From Amycolatopsis nivea (GTDB lineage: Bacteria > Actinomycetota > Actinomycetes > Mycobacteriales > Pseudonocardiaceae), in the NCBI RefSeq assembly GCF_004522235.1, contig NZ_SDLT01000054.1, positions 1 through 41,353 of the forward strand: a stretch of 41,353 nucleotides of DNA, given 5' to 3'. The position numbers were made by a program, and so were the translations under genes. Under the pieces are notes generated by a model, which was not told the origin of the DNA, did not search any database, and worked only from the letters and a program-made list of their open reading frames with translations. How positions within the stretch are numbered: the stretch's first letter is position 1; each line of letters starts with the position of its first letter. Below, piece after piece: positions 8,879 through 16,233 of this stretch.

Positions 8879-10002
8879 CGGACGTCCGGCCGTTGGCCGG
8901 GTTCACGGTGGGAATCACGGCAGCGCGCCGAGCTGAAGAGCTGGGCGCGCTGCTCGTGCGCCAGGGTGCGGCCGTCCGGTACGGACCGGCGATCCGGATC
9001 GTGCCGCTGGCCGACGACACCGAACTGCACGCGGCGACGATGCGGTTGCTGGAGTCCTCAGTGGACATCGTGGTGGCGACGACCGGGATCGGCTTCCGCG
9101 GCTGGATCGAGGCCGCGGAAGGCTGGGGTCTCGGCGAAAAGGTGCTGGAGCATCTATCGAGCGCCTCGTTGCTCACTCGCGGTCCGAAGGCGGCCGGAGC
9201 GGTGCGGACGGCCGGGTTGGCGGAGGACTACTCGCCCGCGTCGGAGAGCAGTGCGGAGCTGTTGCAGTACCTCACGCAGTCCGGAGTGGACGGACGACGG
9301 ATCGCGCTGCAGTTGCACGGCGAGCCATTGCCGTACTTCGCGGAGACTCTTCGGCAGGCGGGGGCCGAGGTGATCGAGATCCCGGTGTACCGCTGGGTGG
9401 CTCCGGCCGATCCGGGACCGTTGGACCGGCTGTTGGACGCGGTCCTGGAAGGCACGATCGACGCGTTGCCGTTCACGAGTGCGCCCGCTGCCGCGTCCAC
9501 TGTCGCGATGGCGCGGCGGACCGGTCGGCTTGCCGCGTTGATCGAGGTGTTGAGCACCCGCGTGGTCGTGGCGTGCGTGGGCCCGATCGCGGCCGCGCCG
9601 CTCGCTTCGCTCGGCATTCCGACCGTCCAACCGAGACGGTCGCGGATCGGAGCGCTGGCGAGAACGGTCGCGGACGCCTTGGTCACCGCCTCGCCGACGC
9701 TGTATGCCGCCGGACATGTGTTGCAGATCCGCGGGACTGGCGCGCTGGTGGACGGCGAATGGCGCGAGATCGCTCCGGCCCCGATGGCGCTTCTGCGTGC
9801 GCTCGCGCGACAGCCCGGCCGGGTGGTCGCGCGCCGGGAGTTGTCCGCTGAGCTTCCGTCCGGCGGCGAGGCGCACGCGGTGGAGACGGCGATCGGCCGG
9901 TTGCGGACGTCTCTCGGCGGTGCCGGTGTGGTGCAGACGGTGGTCAAGCGGGGGTATCGGCTGGCAGTGAATCCCGGCGACACCCCAGCGTCGATCGGCT
10001 AG
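8875..10002 (+). CDS. nasE: HemD-like domain fused to an OmpR-type winged helix (NnaR-like regulator)
   Basis: A 375-residue two-domain protein. Residues about 1-265 are a uroporphyrinogen-III synthase fold (FTVGITAARRAEELGALL, ATTGIGFRGW, FTSAPAA). Residues about 280-370 are a Trans_reg_C winged helix (LLRALARQPGRVVARRELS ... VETAIGRLRTSL ... VKRGYRLAV). The C-terminal pattern is the classic OmpR/PhoB DNA-binding core without a receiver. Similar fusions are known in Streptomyces (NnaR) and mycobacteria (Rv0260c), linked to nitrate/nitrite use. It may make uroporphyrinogen III for sirohaem, sense a tetrapyrrole-like ligand, regulate nas with GlnR, or combine these. GTG start overlaps the nasD stop. 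Confidence 0.9.
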   Translation: MTDVRPLAGFTVGITAARRAEELGALLVRQGAAVRYGPAIRIVPLADDTELHAATMRLLESSVDIVVATTGIGFRGWIEAAEGWGLGEKVLEHLSSASLLTRGPKAAGAVRTAGLAEDYSPASESSAELLQYLTQSGVDGRRIALQLHGEPLPYFAETLRQAGAEVIEIPVYRWVAPADPGPLDRLLDAVLEGTIDALPFTSAPAAASTVAMARRTGRLAALIEVLSTRVVVACVGPIAAAPLASLGIPTVQPRRSRIGALARTVADALVTASPTLYAAGHVLQIRGTGALVDGEWREIAPAPMALLRALARQPGRVVARRELSAELPSGGEAHAVETAIGRLRTSLGGAGVVQTVVKRGYRLAVNPGDTPASIG

Positions 10003-10012
10003 CCTCGGCACG

Positions 10013-10627
10013 GTGCGGATGGTCCCGATTCCGCCCGGAACGGTGACGCTCACCGACCGGCGGACAGAACGCAGTTGGACAGTCGACGTGCCCGCTTTCG
10101 AGCTTGGCGCGTTCCCGGTCACCCGGGCGCAATACGACGGCGGCGATGGTCTCCCCGCTGTCGAGGTGTCCTGGCTGGACGCGGTGCGGTTCTGCAACAC
10201 ACTGTCCGAACGGGACGGACTGGCACCGGCGTATCGCCTTGACGGCGGAGAAGTGGCGTGGGATCGGTCCGCGTCCGGCTACCGGCTGCCTACTGAAGCC
10301 GAATGGGAACACGCGTGCCGCGCGGGAACTGAGGGACCGAGGTACGGCGACCTGGACGAGATCGCTTGGTACGAAGGCAACTCCGGCGGTCGGCTGCATC
10401 TGCCTGGCGAGAAACGTCCGAACGCGTGGGGTGTTCACGATTTTCTTGGCAACACGTGGGACTGGTGCTGGGATCTCTACGATCCGGCGGTCTACGGCGA
10501 GTACCGGGTGCTCAAGGGCGGCGGCTGGGCGGACGAGCACTGGAGCGTCCGGGTGTCGGTGCGTCGGCGGAGCCACCCGACGTTCCGGGTGGACGACGTC
10601 GGCTTTCGCGTCGCGCGGTCCAGTTAG
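10013..10627 (+). CDS. nasF: FGE-sulfatase (SUMF1) fold protein of the nas operon
   Basis: A 204-residue protein with the formylglycine-generating-enzyme fold: MVPIPPGTVTL at the start, FPVTRAQY, VSWLDAVRFCNTLS, GYRLPTEAEWEHACRAG, GNTWDWCWD, LKGGGWADEHWSVRVSVRR and GFRVAR at the end. All the hallmarks of the family are in order. The copper-binding cysteine pair of true FGE, which follows the GGSW-type motif, is absent, so formylglycine formation is unlikely. A structural or ligand-binding role is possible. It begins 10 bases after nasE. The start is GTG 10013; ATG 10019 is an alternative. Its stop overlaps the stop of the convergent gene by four bases. Its role in nitrate assimilation is unknown to me. 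Confidence 0.85.
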   Translation: MRMVPIPPGTVTLTDRRTERSWTVDVPAFELGAFPVTRAQYDGGDGLPAVEVSWLDAVRFCNTLSERDGLAPAYRLDGGEVAWDRSASGYRLPTEAEWEHACRAGTEGPRYGDLDEIAWYEGNSGGRLHLPGEKRPNAWGVHDFLGNTWDWCWDLYDPAVYGEYRVLKGGGWADEHWSVRVSVRRRSHPTFRVDDVGFRVARSS

Positions 10628-11574
10628 GACTGCGCGGAGTCCCACCAGGACAGAATGCGGGTGCCGTACAACGTGAGCCACTTCGAAGGTTCACCGGCCG
10701 GGACGTCGACCTCGAACCACATGTCCCCGGGCAATCGGCCGTCCTGCAGCCAAGTTCCGTCTGGTTGCCGGGCGGCGCGAACCCGTTCCACGGCGTCGGC
10801 GAGGCGCGGGTCGGGCGGAATGTCGTCCACGACGGCGGCTTCGCGGAAGTATTCGAGGGCGTTGATCGCGCTGTAGTGCCACCGCGTCGGGTACGCGAAG
10901 TGGTCGACCCAGGGAGCCACCTGTTCGCCGGTCGAAAGCCGATAGAGCAGACGACGCTTCAGCAGGTACTCCTCACCGGCGCGGCGGGCGGCGTGCGTCT
11001 CGTCGGTACCGCCGGTCGCGATGTCGTAGGCGAGCAAGCCTTTCACCGCGTTCAGCGTCGAGTGGAAGGACGAGCGCTTCGAGTCCTCGACCCATTCGCA
11101 GTTCCAGCCGCCGTCGGCCATCTGGTGCTCGGTGAACCAGTGGGCGAGCCCGGAGACGTCGACGCCGAGCCAGCCGCCGTTCGCGATCGTCCAGGCGTTG
11201 ATGCAGACGTCGACCTCGCCGCCCCAGTACGGTAAATCGTCGTATTCCCACCGGGAATTCTCCGCGAGCAATTCTGCGGTGCGATTGGCGCGCAAGACCG
11301 CGGGATCCATTCCCCATTCCCGCAGCATGTTGAGCGACCAGGTGGTGGCTGTCCACGGCTGCCCGGTATCGGGACCGGGCGTGAATTGCGCCGGGAAGTA
11401 AGCACCGCCCGCCCACTGACCGTCCGGGTCCTGCCGGGCGAGGAGCTGCGCGCCGAAGCCCTCGGTCGCGATCTTGTGCCGGGTGGCCGTCCAGACCTCG
11501 GGCGGCGCGTCCGCCAAGTCCCGTTCGACCTGCCAGCGCAGCGTCGGGTCTGAGTCGAGCAGCCATTTCAGCAC
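10624..11574 (-). CDS. Small squalene-cyclase-like / prenyltransferase alpha-alpha toroid protein
   Basis: A 316-residue soluble protein. It carries repeats of the Q..DG.W type (QDPDGQW near residue 49, MADGGWNCEW near 152, RQPDGTW near 276) that form the alpha-barrel of terpene cyclases and protein prenyltransferases. It is about half the length of squalene-hopene cyclase. I see no DxDDTA catalytic motif, so cyclisation of squalene is doubtful. Start GTG at 11574 (VLKWLLDSDP) without a clear Shine-Dalgarno site. It follows the HTH_42 gene by 22 bases and is probably co-transcribed. It ends in a TTAG stop-stop overlap with nasF. Confidence 0.7.
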   Translation of the reverse strand: MLKWLLDSDPTLRWQVERDLADAPPEVWTATRHKIATEGFGAQLLARQDPDGQWAGGAYFPAQFTPGPDTGQPWTATTWSLNMLREWGMDPAVLRANRTAELLAENSRWEYDDLPYWGGEVDVCINAWTIANGGWLGVDVSGLAHWFTEHQMADGGWNCEWVEDSKRSSFHSTLNAVKGLLAYDIATGGTDETHAARRAGEEYLLKRRLLYRLSTGEQVAPWVDHFAYPTRWHYSAINALEYFREAAVVDDIPPDPRLADAVERVRAARQPDGTWLQDGRLPGDMWFEVDVPAGEPSKWLTLYGTRILSWWDSAQS

Positions 11575-11596
11575 GTCAGAAACTGTAGCCCGCCGG

Positions 11597-12715
11597 TCAA
11601 GCCCAGGTCACGGAAAAGTCCTGGTAGCCCCGCGCGGTCGCGGCCCGGGCCGCCTCGTCCTCGGCCGCCGCGCGGTCCGGGCGGCGGAGCGGATCGAATT
11701 CGGCCAGCGTGAAAGTCAGCCGTTTGCCGGAGGCCTTCATCCGCCAAGTGCCCAGAATCTCGCCGTCGACCAAAAGAGCACCCGGGCTGCCGAGAATTTT
11801 CCACACCTCTTTCGCCCGCGCTTTGTCCGGCACGAGGACGGCTTTGTCGCGGCCCTGCGTGTACGGATCGAGCGGCGGCAACAGGCGTACTCCGGCAGGC
11901 GACGGCGGGTTCTCCAGCGCGGCCAGCCGGTCATTCGGGATGAAGGCCCGGCGGCTGTCCACTTTGACCTCGGTGACCGCGGCAGGCCACGTTTCGTTGA
12001 TGCACGTCTTCGCGGTGCCGACGAAACCGGCCGCGTCGCCCGGCGTCGCGGGTCCGTTGAAGCGCAAATACTGCTCAAGCACCCGCGAAACCGCCGCCGG
12101 AACCGGGCGCGTGGACATCCGTCCGCGACCCTCCAGCGGCGCGAGCGTCGCCGGACTCTGCCCGGCTTCGAGCCGCGTGCCGCCGTGGAGCGCAGCGACA
12201 CGCATGAGCTGTTCGTGCACGTGAGTGGCGTTGCAGCCACGACACCACCGGCTGAACGAGGGCGGCAACAGCTTCGTGATTTCCCCGCTCACCGCTCCCT
12301 TGGTCATCGGCTTGGTAACCACTTTGCGGATCGCCCGCGCGGTGGTGAACACAATGTCCACTGAGGACTCCGCTGCCGCCTGGATGTCCTTCTTCTGCCA
12401 CAACATCCGTGCCAGCGCGTCCGGATCGTCGATGGGCACCAAGGCGGCTGCCAGCTCCGGCAGATCCGCGCGCCGGTGGAAATGCGGCGCGCCCCGGTGC
12501 GACCACACCAGGGCGAGCCGCTGATCGTCCACAAGAGACTCCGGCGTGACCGGATCAGGCATCCGGGCCGCCAGCGAGAGCAAAGCGGTGTCGCGCATGC
12601 TGTCCTGCAGGCCCAGGTCCAGCAGCGGCAGGTCGTACGGATCGGCGACGGAGCGGTGCAGCCCCTGCTCGGCGATCCGGTACGCTAGCGCCTGTTCGCG
12701 CGACACCTCCAGCAT
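11597..12715 (-). CDS. HTH_42 winged-helix protein, AlkZ/YcaQ-like superfamily
   Basis: A 372-residue cytoplasmic protein. It opens with MLEVSREQALAYRIAEQGLHR and contains the WSHRGAPHFHRRADLP pattern typical of the winged-helix DNA-binding (HTH_42, DUF1006-like) family. That family includes crosslink-repair DNA glycosylases. A late LLPPLDPYTQGRDK segment is where AlkZ-type proteins carry their QxQ/QxD catalytic motif. Here it reads TQGRD, so glycosylase activity cannot be assumed. AAGGAGG on the minus strand at 12721-12727 decides the ATG at 12715 and overlaps the stop of the DUF3224 gene, so the genes are coupled. Confidence 0.78.
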   Translation of the reverse strand: MLEVSREQALAYRIAEQGLHRSVADPYDLPLLDLGLQDSMRDTALLSLAARMPDPVTPESLVDDQRLALVWSHRGAPHFHRRADLPELAAALVPIDDPDALARMLWQKKDIQAAAESSVDIVFTTARAIRKVVTKPMTKGAVSGEITKLLPPSFSRWCRGCNATHVHEQLMRVAALHGGTRLEAGQSPATLAPLEGRGRMSTRPVPAAVSRVLEQYLRFNGPATPGDAAGFVGTAKTCINETWPAAVTEVKVDSRRAFIPNDRLAALENPPSPAGVRLLPPLDPYTQGRDKAVLVPDKARAKEVWKILGSPGALLVDGEILGTWRMKASGKRLTFTLAEFDPLRRPDRAAAEDEAARAATARGYQDFSVTWA

Positions 12716-12720
12716 CCCGG

Positions 12721-12727
12721 CCTCCTT
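12721..12727 (-). promoter_or_regulatory. Shine-Dalgarno overlapping the upstream stop codon
   Basis: AAGGAGG (minus strand), five bases before the ATG at 12715. It overlaps the first base of the preceding gene's stop region, which supports translational coupling. Confidence 0.65.
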
Positions 12728-13122
12728 CAGAGCGTGTAATCGAAGGTGTACGACACCGTCGGCTCGCCCAGGACGCCGTGCACTGTCCCGGAGCCGCCGA
12801 TGCCGGCCAGCTCGCCGGTCCCGGAGCCCGGCACGACCTCGAATTTCGAGCTGATGCTCTTCGGGTCGAAGCTCCACTCCTGGCGCACGACGAACGTGCC
12901 GCGGCGGCCGTCGACAGTGCCCTCGAACCGGTCGTAGCCCGGCGACGTGGTCGCGCCGCCGTCGTAGCCCTCGCCCGGGTAGTACAGCAGGTAATCGCCC
13001 GTGGCCGCACCCTGAATCACACCCGAGTAGTCCATCGCGGCGTGCACGTACGCGACGCGCGGGCCGCCCTCCTCGCCGCTCGCCACGTGCTCTTCCCACT
13101 TCGTCATGCCAAACGTGTTCAT
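12727..13122 (-). CDS. DUF3224 domain protein
   Basis: A 131-residue protein predicted to be mostly beta-strand: short alternating segments rich in Gly and aromatic residues (YLLYYPGEGYDGG, GYDRFEGTVDGRRGTFVVRQEW, GTGELAGIGGSGTVHG, TVSYTFDY). This matches DUF3224, a barrel related to allene oxide cyclase. Biochemical function unknown. No signal peptide or membrane segment. It is the first gene of the minus-strand unit, divergent from a WYL regulator across a 62-bp region holding a palindromic operator. Control by that regulator is likely. Confidence 0.85.
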   Translation of the reverse strand: MNTFGMTKWEEHVASGEEGGPRVAYVHAAMDYSGVIQGAATGDYLLYYPGEGYDGGATTSPGYDRFEGTVDGRRGTFVVRQEWSFDPKSISSKFEVVPGSGTGELAGIGGSGTVHGVLGEPTVSYTFDYTL

Positions 13123-13141
13123 GCCGCTTACTCAATCACCT

Positions 13142-13166
13142 ATACCTGCCATCTTGTGTCAGGTAT
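13142..13166. promoter_or_regulatory. Palindromic operator between DUF3224 and the WYL regulator
   Basis: ATACCTG (13142-13148) and CAGGTAT (13160-13166) are perfect inverted repeats separated by 11 bases. The spacing puts the half-sites on the same face of the helix, as expected for a dimeric repressor. The left half overlaps a minus-strand -10 candidate, TATAGG (13139-13144). On the plus strand a CATACT -10 candidate (13173-13178) lies seven bases before the ATG, suggesting a leaderless regulator mRNA. The site is seen; the binding protein (the WYL regulator) is inferred. Confidence 0.6.
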
Positions 13167-13184
13167 TTCAGCCATACTTGCCAC

Positions 13185-14162
13185 ATGCGTGCCGGCCGTT
13201 TGCTCACCGTGCTTCTCCTGCTGCAGAACCGCGGCCGGATGACCGCCGAGGAACTGGCCGCTGAGCTGGAGGTTTCGGTCCGGACCGTATACCGGGACAT
13301 CGAGGCGCTGTCGGCCTCGGGCGTGCCGGTCTACGCCGACCGCGGCCGCAGCGGCGGCTACCAGCTCGTCGACGGCTATCGGACCCGGCTGACCGGCCTC
13401 AACGAGGACGAAGCCCAGTCGCTGGCGCTGGCCGGGCTCCCGGTGGCGGCCGCGGAGCTGGGGCTCGGCACGGTGCTCGCGGCGGCGCAGCTGAAGCTGT
13501 ACGCCGCGTTGCCGCACGAGCTGCGCAGCCGCGCCGGCCGCGTCGCCGAACGCTTCTACCTCGACGTTCCCGGCTGGCATCGCGGCATCGAAAGCCTGCC
13601 GACCCTGTCCGCGGTCGCCGACGCGGTGTGGGCCGGGCGACGGGTCCGCGTCCGGTACGAACGATGGGGCCAGCGCGAGGTCGAGCGGGTGCTGGAGCCG
13701 CTCGGGCTGATCCTCAAAGCAGGCAACTGGTACCTCGCCGCCCGGTGCGAGGGGACCGATCGCACCTACCGGATTTCGCGCATCCACGAGCTGACCGACC
13801 TCGGCGAGGAGTTCGAGCGACCGGCGGAATTCGACCTCGCTCGTTACTGGCAGGAGTGGTCCGAGCAGTTCGAACGCCGGATGTACCCCCGAAAGGCGAC
13901 AGTCCGCCTCTCGCCGAGGGCCCAAGCTCTCGTACCGTTCTACGCGGGCAGCGTCGGTGCAAGGGCGCTCCGCGAGGCAACCGCCGCCGGAGCGGAACCG
14001 GACAGCGACGGATGGTTGACAATCGACCTGCCGGTCGAACCGGGAGAAGCCGCGATCGGCGAACTGCTGCGGTTCGGGCCGCATCTGGAGGTGCTCGCGC
14101 CGGAGGGTCTGCGGACGGAACTGGCGGCGGCGATCCGGGAGATGGGGCAGGCGTATGAGTGA
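13185..14162 (+). CDS. WYL-domain transcriptional regulator (YafY/DeoR-like)
   Basis: A 325-residue regulator. The N-terminal winged helix (about 1-60) reads RMTAEELAAELEVSVRTVYR then GYQLVDGY, typical of HTH_11. The WYL domain (about 140-215) has NWYLAARCEG and RISRI, with arginines that bind nucleic-acid-like ligands in other WYL proteins. A WCX-type C-terminal domain follows. It is transcribed away from the DUF3224 operon over a shared palindrome, the usual layout for a local autoregulator. Its last codons lie in the first of three 25-bp direct repeats. Confidence 0.9.
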   Translation: MRAGRLLTVLLLLQNRGRMTAEELAAELEVSVRTVYRDIEALSASGVPVYADRGRSGGYQLVDGYRTRLTGLNEDEAQSLALAGLPVAAAELGLGTVLAAAQLKLYAALPHELRSRAGRVAERFYLDVPGWHRGIESLPTLSAVADAVWAGRRVRVRYERWGQREVERVLEPLGLILKAGNWYLAARCEGTDRTYRISRIHELTDLGEEFERPAEFDLARYWQEWSEQFERRMYPRKATVRLSPRAQALVPFYAGSVGARALREATAAGAEPDSDGWLTIDLPVEPGEAAIGELLRFGPHLEVLAPEGLRTELAAAIREMGQAYE

Positions 14163-14266
14163 GTGCGGCGGGGCTCGGCTGGCTGCCCGCCTTCGCCGGA
14201 GACGGGACGAGCGGATGAGCGAGCTGATCGGGTTTTCGCAAGAGACGGGGCAAGCGAATGGGTGAG
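14139..14266 (+). repeat. Three imperfect 25-bp direct repeats
   Basis: Copies at 14139-14163, 14199-14223 and 14242-14266 share the pattern GAGA-GGG-C--GCG-ATG-G-GAG with 20-21 of 25 bases equal between pairs. Copy 1 spans the end of the WYL gene and copy 3 spans the start of the HemD-like gene. Each contains an ATG. They look like duplicated gene-junction sequence. Confidence 0.6.
14155..14265 (+). CDS. Possible 36-residue small ORF in the WYL-hemD gap
   Basis: ATG 14155 overlaps the WYL stop region and TGA 14263-14265 lies just inside the next gene. The product would be basic in its first half (ARLAARLRRRRDER) and then SELIGFSQETGQANG. A second in-frame ATG is at 14215. It may only be the consequence of the direct repeats, or a coupling peptide that carries ribosomes to ATG 14258. 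No homology is recognised. Confidence 0.2.
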   Translation: MSECGGARLAARLRRRRDERMSELIGFSQETGQANG

Positions 14267-15064
14267 CTGGACGGCGTGCGGATCGGTGTCACGGCCGAGC
14301 GGCGGGCGGACGACCTGATCGGCGCGTTGCTCCGGCACGGCGCGGAAGTGCGGCACGCGCCGACGATCACGATCGTCCCGTTGGCCGACGATCCGGAACT
14401 GCGTCGCGGCACCGAAGCCGTGCTCGCCGCGCCGGTCGACCTCACCGCGGTCACCACCGGGGCCGGGTTCCGCGGCTGGCTCGACGCGGCCGAGGGCTGG
14501 GGGCTTCGCGAGGCGCTGCTGGACGCACTGGCCGGGTCGCGCATCTTCGCGCGCGGGCCGAAAGCGGTCGGTGCGGTGCGGGGCGTCGGCCTGCGCGAGG
14601 AGTACTCCGCGCCCGGCGAGACCAACGACGAGCTGTTTGGCGCGCTCACCGAAGCCGGTGTCGAGGGCGCGCGCGTCGCGCTGCAACTGCACGGGGCACC
14701 GCTGCCGGAGTTCACCGATCCGCTCGCCGCGGCCGGGGCGTCGGTGCTCGCTGTGCAGCCTTACCGCTGGCACACCCCGCCGGATGCGGAGCCGGTGTTC
14801 TCGTTGATCCGCGAAGTGCTGTCCGGAGAACTGGCCGCGTTGGTGTTCACCAGCGCCCCGGCCGCGACGAATTTCCTGACCCTCGCCGACGAATCCGGCC
14901 ACGGCGCCGAGCTGCGCGAGACCCTGCGCAGTGGCACGGTCGTCTGCGCGTGCGTTGGTCCGGTGACTGCAGCGCCGTTGGAGGCAGCCGGGATCAGCAC
15001 GTTACAGCCGGAGCGTCAGCGGCTCGGCGCGTTGGTGAAGCTGGTGGTCGCGAAGCTCGGTTAG
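14258..15064 (+). CDS. Stand-alone HemD-like protein (paralogue of the NasE N-terminal domain)
   Basis: A 268-residue uroporphyrinogen-III-synthase-fold protein: VRIGVTAERRADDLIGALL, TVTTGAGFRGWLDAAEGWGL-like core, ARGPKAVGAVR, FTSAPAAT and VGPVTAAPLEAAGI. It aligns along its whole length with NasE residues 1-265 and is roughly half identical by eye, but it stops before the winged helix. It could be a working synthase, or a ligand-binding protein without DNA binding. The order with the WYL gene suggests co-transcription. The stop overlaps the convergent siderophore-interacting gene by four bases (TTAG). Confidence 0.85.
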   Translation: MGELDGVRIGVTAERRADDLIGALLRHGAEVRHAPTITIVPLADDPELRRGTEAVLAAPVDLTAVTTGAGFRGWLDAAEGWGLREALLDALAGSRIFARGPKAVGAVRGVGLREEYSAPGETNDELFGALTEAGVEGARVALQLHGAPLPEFTDPLAAAGASVLAVQPYRWHTPPDAEPVFSLIREVLSGELAALVFTSAPAATNFLTLADESGHGAELRETLRSGTVVCACVGPVTAAPLEAAGISTLQPERQRLGALVKLVVAKLG

Positions 15065-15882
15065 GACGCTTCGGCCTGCTGTCGTCCCGCAGCCTCTTCG
15101 CTGAGACCTTGTCGCCAGTAGCCGGTGAAGCAGATGGCGGTCTTGTCGAAGCCGCGCTCGCGGACAAGGTGTCGCCGAACGAGCTTCACGACGCCTGCTT
15201 CGCCGGAGACCCACGCGTACGGCGTGCCGTTGGGCAGCTCAGCCGCGCGTACGGCGTCTACGAGCGCTTCGCCGTGCGTACGCGCACCGCGGACTACCCA
15301 GTGCACCTCGACGACACCGTTGGTCTCGAAGGTCTGTCGCTCCGCGCGGTCCGGAATCTCGACGTACACCGACGCGCGCGCCGACTGCGGCAACCGCTCG
15401 AGGATCCCGCCGATCGCCGGCAGCGCGGTTTCGTCGCCGACCAGCAGCTGCCACGTCGTCCCGTCCGGCACGTCGTACAGCCCGTGCGGCCCGAGGAACG
15501 CCACCCGGCCGCCGACCTCCGCCTGCCCGGCCCACGTGGACGCCGGGCCGCCGCTCTCCTCGTGCAGCACGAAGTCGACGTCCACCTCGCCGGTCTCCGG
15601 ACGCGCCGCGCGCACCGTGTACGTCCGCATCGGCGGCCGGACGTCGTCGGGCATCGCGAGGTACCGGCGATACCAGGAGAGGACGTCGTCCTCGCCCACC
15701 TCGGCGGGCGGCAGGTGCGGCTCCTCGTCGCCGGGGAGGGGGAAGAACACCTTCACGTACGCGTCCGGCGCCGCCGGGCCCGCCGCCGCGAGCCCCGGGC
15801 AGTCGAAGGTGACCCGCGCCATATGCGGAGTGACCCGCCGGACCGCGGTGACCCTGCCGGCGTGGTAAGTCAGGACGCTCAT
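15061..15882 (-). CDS. Siderophore-interacting protein (FAD-dependent ferric reductase)
   Basis: A 273-residue cytoplasmic protein that releases iron from ferric siderophores by reduction. RTYTVRAARP (about 100) is the FAD-binding RxYTxR motif. An FR-type beta-barrel precedes it and the SIP C-terminal domain follows, with LLVGDETALPAIGGIL, a WVSGEAG segment and CFTGYWRQGL near the end, all typical of the ViuB/SIP family. Length is normal. The iron box upstream touches the start codon, so the mRNA is probably leaderless and repressed when iron is plentiful. No siderophore biosynthesis or uptake genes are nearby. Confidence 0.93.
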   Translation of the reverse strand: MSVLTYHAGRVTAVRRVTPHMARVTFDCPGLAAAGPAAPDAYVKVFFPLPGDEEPHLPPAEVGEDDVLSWYRRYLAMPDDVRPPMRTYTVRAARPETGEVDVDFVLHEESGGPASTWAGQAEVGGRVAFLGPHGLYDVPDGTTWQLLVGDETALPAIGGILERLPQSARASVYVEIPDRAERQTFETNGVVEVHWVVRGARTHGEALVDAVRAAELPNGTPYAWVSGEAGVVKLVRRHLVRERGFDKTAICFTGYWRQGLSEEAAGRQQAEAS

Positions 15883-15900
15883 GAGGTGAGGCTAACCTAA
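15882..15900 (-). promoter_or_regulatory. DtxR/IdeR iron box
   Basis: The plus strand reads TGAGGTGAGGCTAACCTAA, which matches the consensus TTAGGTTAGGCTAACCTAA at 17 of 19 positions. It begins at the first base of the siderophore-interacting gene's start codon. Repression by an IdeR/DmdR protein with Fe(II) follows from family knowledge. Confidence 0.88.
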
Positions 15901-16233
15901 AACGGGTGGAGCGGGCTATGGCCGAGGAGGATGGCGGACGCCACGGTTTGCCGGGTTCGGTGGCGTCGGTCGGGGTGCGGTCGTGGTCGGCGGGGCCAGG
16001 GTGCGGTGAGGCCAGACCGCTTTCCGGATTGGGAGGCGGCGTCGCTCAAGGGCACCGGGGCCGGGGTGCGAACCGTGGCGCGACGGCCCCGGTCAAGTTC
16101 GGCCCGGACCACACGGCGGGTTTCGGCAGAGGTCCGTGAAGGGCTCCTTGGGGGAATCAGAGTCCCTCGGGGAGTCCTTCACGGTCGTCAGTATCGCGGA
16201 TGCCGCAGCGTCACCAGAAAGCTAAAGCCGTCT
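15901..16233. other. Gene-free stretch between two minus-strand genes
   Basis: No frame here has convincing protein character; the open frames run antisense into the alkyltransferase-like gene or are Arg/Gly/Pro-rich. The only structure I see is the dispersed palindrome at 16134-16184. A promoter for the siderophore-interacting gene should lie near 15890-15930. Confidence 0.6.
16134..16184. repeat. Dispersed palindromic repeat, copy 1
   Basis: Arms 16134-16155 and 16163-16184 begin CCGTGAAGG and end CCTTCACGG, with a 7-base loop (ATCAGAG). Most positions pair, with some wobble and mismatch in the middle. It is the most degenerate of three copies in the window and lies downstream of the alkyltransferase-like gene, where it could end transcription. 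Confidence 0.85.

Noticed and set aside
5880..9176. Very long minus-strand open frame (about 1100 codons) opposite nasB
   Set aside because: It is Arg/Pro/His-rich shadow coding caused by high GC in codon position three; nasB on the other strand has clear domains.
10624..11574. Full squalene-hopene cyclase
   Set aside because: Only about half the normal length and no DxDDTA motif, so I call it cyclase-like only.
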